Origin: Edaphobacter sp. 4G125
GTDB lineage: Bacteria; Acidobacteriota; Terriglobia; Terriglobales; Acidobacteriaceae
Direction: 5' to 3'
NCBI RefSeq assembly: GCF_014274685.1
Contig: NZ_CP060393.1
Coordinates: 1,671,501 to 1,735,500 of the forward strand
Length of the DNA: 64,000 bases
In this document: positions 60,631-64,000 of the stretch, one piece after another
Layout: the number at the start of each line of letters is the position of its first letter
How positions within the stretch are numbered: the first letter of the stretch is position 1
Made by a program: the position numbers and the translations under genes
The notes under the pieces: model-generated
The model's database searches: none
Told to the model about the DNA's origin: nothing
Seen by the model: the letters and a program-made list of their open reading frames with translations, nothing else

Positions 60631-61760
60631 TACGTGCGCTTCCTTCTGGAAAGATCTTTACTCTGTCCGCGCATCAGCGCCAGCATCCACTCTGCGGCAG
60701 CCAGCATCTCGTCGCGAGTTACATCGCGCACGATCGTGACTTCGCCGATCTTGAGCGGCAGGATAAAACTCAAGGTGCCGCTGCGATTTTTCTTGTCGTT
60801 GGTGGTTAGCGCTACTAGTTTTGCCGCTGTTGCTTTGAAGCCACTCATAGGGCCATAGCGCAAGATGAGCCGGATGATGCGATCGGCCTCGGCTTCAGAG
60901 ATCATTCCGCGTATCAGTCCAAGCCTTGTCGCTGCAATGCTTCCCCAACCGACAGCTTCACCGTGCAATAGCTGCTTGTACCCTGTTGCGGCTTCGATCG
61001 CATGACCCAGTGTATGGCCATAGTTTAGGATCATCCGCAGCCCTGATTCGCGCTCGTCATTGGCAACAACGTCGGCTTTTACTCGCACGCTCGCCGCGAC
61101 AACGTTCGTCAGAGCCTTCACCTCTCCGCGCAGGACCTCGTTGGCATGAGCTTCCAGATACCGGAACAATCGTGCATCCCGGATAATCCCTGCCTTGACG
61201 GACTCCTGCAATCCGGCTCGCAACTCTGTCGCAGGGAGCGTCTTCAGCAGATCGGTATCGGCAAAGACTGCCAGAGGGTGATGAAAGCTTCCCACCAGAT
61301 TCTTTCCCGCGGCAAGATTGACCCCGGTTTTGCCGCCGATGGAGGAGTCTACCTGTGCGAGCAGCGTCGTCGGTACCTGCACATAGGACACGCCGCGCAT
61401 GTAGATCGCCGCCAGGAATCCCGTTACGTCTCCCACAACGCCGCCACCGAAGGCCATCAGAAGGGAATCGCGGTCAGCTCCTGCGGCGGCAAGCTGTTCC
61501 AGCAGAGATTCCAGCGTGCGCAGACGTTTATGTCTCTCGCCTGCGGGAAGAAACAGCACTGTTGGCTGTTCCTGTTTGCCAAAGGCGGCTAATACCTTTC
61601 GCCCCCAAAGTCCCCAGATCTCAGGTGAGGTGACGATAAACGTACGGAAGGGCTTGCCCTTCTTTAATTTCTTCAACCGTGCCGGGAGCGTCTTCAGCAA
61701 TCCCGAGGCGATCACGATCTCATAGCTTGCGCTGGGTGTCTTGAGTTGAATCGAAGGCAC
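60630..61760 (-). CDS. aroB: 3-dehydroquinate synthase
   Basis: A 376-residue NAD- and metal-dependent enzyme, the second step of the shikimate pathway. Signatures: [20 protein letters not shown], then [40 protein letters not shown], and the metal-site His region [20 protein letters not shown] and [10 protein letters not shown]. The length fits the family. It is the first gene of a leftward unit with ubiE, the CDF transporter and the PASTA protein, and is divergent from nadB by 72 bp. Confidence 0.97.
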   Translation of the reverse strand: MPSIQLKTPSASYEIVIASGLLKTLPARLKKLKKGKPFRTFIVTSPEIWGLWGRKVLAAFGKQEQPTVLFLPAGERHKRLRTLESLLEQLAAAGADRDSLLMAFGGGVVGDVTGFLAAIYMRGVSYVQVPTTLLAQVDSSIGGKTGVNLAAGKNLVGSFHHPLAVFADTDLLKTLPATELRAGLQESVKAGIIRDARLFRYLEAHANEVLRGEVKALTNVVAASVRVKADVVANDERESGLRMILNYGHTLGHAIEAATGYKQLLHGEAVGWGSIAATRLGLIRGMISEAEADRIIRLILRYGPMSGFKATAAKLVALTTNDKKNRSGTLSFILPLKIGEVTIVRDVTRDEMLAAAEWMLALMRGQSKDLSRRKRT

Positions 61761-61832
61761 AATACCTTCATCCTATCGTAAGAATTTCCATCCAGCCTGC
61801 CAGAACGGGTAGCATCAAGAGGAGGAGAGGCC

Positions 61833-63455
61833 GTGCCATCTGTAGCATCATCTGTCGGTTCCAACCCTTCTGACCCACGCGGACATCATGTCGATTTTCT
61901 TGTTATAGGAGCTGGAATCGCCGGTCTCAGCGCAGCAATTCGTCTGGCTGGCGTCGGCTCTGTTCTGGTCGTAACTAAAGAGGAATTGGCCGAATCCAAC
62001 ACTTCCTACGCCCAAGGAGGCATCGCCGTCGCGATGGGCGGCGATGAAGATGTAGCTCTTCATCTAGACGATACGCTTGCTGCAGGCGACGGTCTTGTCG
62101 AGAAAGAATCGGCGCGCCTCCTGGTAGAGCAAGGACCTGTCCGCGTACAGGAACTCCTGGAATGGGGAACCAGCTTCGACCGTGAGAATGGCCAGCTGAT
62201 GTTGACTCGCGAAGGCGCGCATAGCCGTTCGCGCATCCTTCACGCCAACGGAGATGCAACAGGAAGGGAGATTGCGGTCTCTCTTCTGCGTCACGTTCGT
62301 GCAATCCCCAATGTTCGTCTTCTGGAATGGACGACCGGCATCGACCTGATCGTCGAACAACACAACCGAGTCGCGGGAGCCATTCTGCTGGACGGGGAAG
62401 GTGGCATCCTTAAGATCTACGCTCGCGCCACCCTGCTTGCCAGCGGAGGCGCAGGGCAGGTCTACAGCGACACCACTAATCCTGCTGTGGCTACAGGCGA
62501 CGGCATTGCGATGGCATGGCGCGCAGGAGCCGCTGTCGTCGATATGGAGTTTTATCAGTTTCACCCCACTGCATTCAGTGCTCCCGGAGCGCCAAGATTT
62601 TTATTGAGCGAGGCCCTTCGCGGTGAGGGCGCAATCCTTGTCAACGCCAGCGGAGAACGTTTCATGCTCAAGGAGCATCCGCTGGCCGAACTCGCCCCCC
62701 GTGACGTAGTCGCTCGTGCAATTACACGCGAAGGCATGGATGGCCCTGTCCATCTCGACATGCGACATGTCGCGAAGGACCTTCACGAACGCTTTCCCGG
62801 TATCTCGGCGTTTCTCGCGAAGTATCATCTCGATCTCAATCGGGATCTGGTTCCTGTCCGTCCGGCCGCACATTATTTGATGGGAGGCATCCTCACCGAT
62901 GTCCACGGCCGCACGACGCTTCCGGGGCTCTATGCTGCGGGAGAAGCAGCCTGCACCGGGGTTCATGGCGCGAATCGCCTGGCATCCAATTCTCTGCTTG
63001 AAGGGCTCGTTTTTGGCGCTCTTGCTGCCGAGGCCATGATGGCCGATCGCATATCCAATCTGTTTCGGCCGGAGTCATTCCCTTCCATTTCGGTCCCGGC
63101 CGAGCGCACGCCGGACGAACAGGTGGAACGATGGATCGAAGATCTTCGCAACAATATGTGGAAGTTTGCCGGGCTGCTGCGCGATGCTCAGGGACTTCAG
63201 CTGATGCAGCATAAACTTCAGGCTCTAGCAGGGACGATACCGCAAGGACTCTCACGACGTGCCATTGAAGCTCGCAATCTCTATACGGTCGCTTCGCTTA
63301 TCGTTACTGCTGCGCTGGCCCGATGCGAGAGTCGTGGAGCACACTTCCGCATGGATTATCCGCAGCACAATGCAGAGGCTCTTCACTCTGTCCTGTATCG
63401 CAACGACATCTCCTTCTGCCGCTCTCTACTGGAAGCATTTGTAACGCAGCAATAA
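61833..63455 (+). CDS. nadB: L-aspartate oxidase
   Basis: A 540-residue flavoprotein that oxidises L-aspartate to iminoaspartate for quinolinate and NAD synthesis. The start is GTG at 61833. The FAD-binding fold is DFLVIGAGIAGLSAAIRLAG; family motifs are NTSYAQGGIAVAMGGDEDVA, EFYQFHPTAFSAPGAPRF, HYLMGGILTDVHGRTTLPGL and GLYAAGEAACTGVHGANRLA. The helical C-terminal domain (about 440-540) is complete. No nadA or nadC is adjacent. It is followed by a terminator. Confidence 0.97.
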   Translation: MPSVASSVGSNPSDPRGHHVDFLVIGAGIAGLSAAIRLAGVGSVLVVTKEELAESNTSYAQGGIAVAMGGDEDVALHLDDTLAAGDGLVEKESARLLVEQGPVRVQELLEWGTSFDRENGQLMLTREGAHSRSRILHANGDATGREIAVSLLRHVRAIPNVRLLEWTTGIDLIVEQHNRVAGAILLDGEGGILKIYARATLLASGGAGQVYSDTTNPAVATGDGIAMAWRAGAAVVDMEFYQFHPTAFSAPGAPRFLLSEALRGEGAILVNASGERFMLKEHPLAELAPRDVVARAITREGMDGPVHLDMRHVAKDLHERFPGISAFLAKYHLDLNRDLVPVRPAAHYLMGGILTDVHGRTTLPGLYAAGEAACTGVHGANRLASNSLLEGLVFGALAAEAMMADRISNLFRPESFPSISVPAERTPDEQVERWIEDLRNNMWKFAGLLRDAQGLQLMQHKLQALAGTIPQGLSRRAIEARNLYTVASLIVTAALARCESRGAHFRMDYPQHNAEALHSVLYRNDISFCRSLLEAFVTQQ

Positions 63456-63490
63456 AAAGCGATGTCTGTATAACAGTTACGGAAAGAATG

Positions 63491-63520
63491 ACGGCGCAGG
63501 TTCTTCGCGCCGTTTTCTTT
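63491..63520 (+). terminator. Intrinsic terminator after nadB
   Basis: A 7-bp GC-rich stem (ACGGCGC / GCGCCGT) with a 9-nt loop, followed by a T-rich run (TTTTCTTT). It lies 35 bp after the nadB stop. Confidence 0.8.
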
Positions 63521-63526
63521 AATCTG

Positions 63527-64000
63527 CTATGCGTTTCCCGCTTCTGTTGGCTTCCGGATCAGCGAGAGGCCAATGGTAATTGCGAGCATCGCCGCGACCA
63601 CTCCCAGGGAAACCAGGGGGCCGATCTCGATAAAGTGAGAGGACAACATCTTGAGGGCGGCGAATGCGAGAACCGCAGCCAAGCCATAGTGCAGATAGCG
63701 AAGTTTCGTCAGCAGGTGGGCCAGGAGGAAGTACAACGACCGCAGCCCCATGACCGCCATGATGTTCGATGTGTACGCCAGGAAGGGGTGGCGTGTGATC
63801 GAAAGGACCGCTGGGATGGAGTCGATCGCAAACACCAGGTCGGTGACCTCGATCGCAATCAAGGCCAGCATCAGGACTGTCGCCATTCGTTGGCCGTTCT
63901 CTCGTACAAGGAAGCGGTCCTGGCGAAGGCTTACAGGGCGGAGCTGGGAGATCCACCTAAGCCAAGGCGGTGTCTCTTCTTTCTGCTTCTCATCTTCAGG
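63527..64000 (-). CDS. TerC-family integral membrane protein (partial, 5' end outside window)
   Basis: The C-terminal 157 residues of a TerC/Alx-type membrane protein; the start lies beyond the window edge. The first visible part is a charged cytoplasmic loop (PEDEKQKEETPP then DRFLVRENGQR), followed by the core motif ALIAIEVTDLVFAIDSIPAV, whose Asp residues are typical of the family, SNIMAVMGLRSLYFLLAHLL and two more membrane helices. TerC/Alx proteins are linked to tellurite resistance or manganese export and to riboswitch-controlled Mn homeostasis in some bacteria. The ATG at 63886 is internal, as the open frame continues upstream to the edge. It is convergent with nadB. Confidence 0.93.
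   Translation of the reverse strand, partial: PEDEKQKEETPPWLRWISQLRPVSLRQDRFLVRENGQRMATVLMLALIAIEVTDLVFAIDSIPAVLSITRHPFLAYTSNIMAVMGLRSLYFLLAHLLTKLRYLHYGLAAVLAFAALKMLSSHFIEIGPLVSLGVVAAMLAITIGLSLIRKPTEAGNA

Overview
The window reads as one contiguous piece of a Gram-negative chromosome, most likely an acidobacterium of the Terriglobia/Acidobacteriaceae type (relatives of Granulicella, Terriglobus, Edaphobacter). This is an inference from gene content: an outer membrane (three TolC/NodT-type factors, SurA), the carbohydrate families GH29, GH92, GH125 and GH172, the leader of an Oar-like carboxypeptidase-regulatory/TonB-dependent protein, a triple-tail CDF transporter, and a PEP-CTERM-like protein. 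There is no rRNA, CRISPR array, prophage, insertion sequence or plasmid function. The only RNA gene found is a tRNA-Gly(CCC).

Region 1 (about 1-23 kb) is accessory in character. It holds a TetR/MFS drug-efflux pair with a good operator, a DUF5666-like secreted protein, a GH29 fucosidase, a three-gene run (cyanamide-hydratase-like HD protein, multicopper oxidase, GlxA-type regulator), a catalase, a LysR/SDR divergent pair and an RND multidrug operon headed by a receiver-only response regulator. Between these genes lie several decayed genes: a Tat-leader stub, the N-terminus of a peroxiredoxin-like gene, and a FixJ-type regulator with two reconstructable frameshifts, followed by a 1.1 kb gene-poor stretch with a 28-bp direct repeat.

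Region 2 (23-31 kb) is a CzcCBA-type heavy-metal efflux operon, divergent from a membrane histidine kinase and a NarL-type response regulator that overlap each other. Region 3 (31-38 kb) is a mannose-glycan locus: a secreted FAD-dependent oxidoreductase, a TonB-receptor leader remnant, a BadF-type sugar kinase, and Tat-exported GH125 and GH92 mannosidases that are divergently transcribed around a LacI-like operator. Together these could trim mannosyl glycans outside the cytoplasm and phosphorylate a released sugar. Region 4 (38-44 kb) is an MdtNOP/YtcA-like aromatic or drug efflux operon with a divergent AraC regulator.

Region 5 (44.5-64 kb) is mostly housekeeping: the tRNA, a YbaY-META lipid-domain protein, the C-terminal protease Ctp, SurA with a very long low-complexity tail, a YhaM-like exoribonuclease, GH172, aroC-def, fmt, an AraC regulator overlapping rsmB, the aroB-ubiE-CDF-PASTA run, nadB, and the C-terminal part of a TerC protein cut by the window edge.

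No fully novel multi-gene system is proven here. The most unusual items are the HD/multicopper oxidase/GlxA run, the metal pump paired with a NarL-type two-component system, the CDF transporter with three C-terminal domains, and the remnants between 9.8 and 23 kb.
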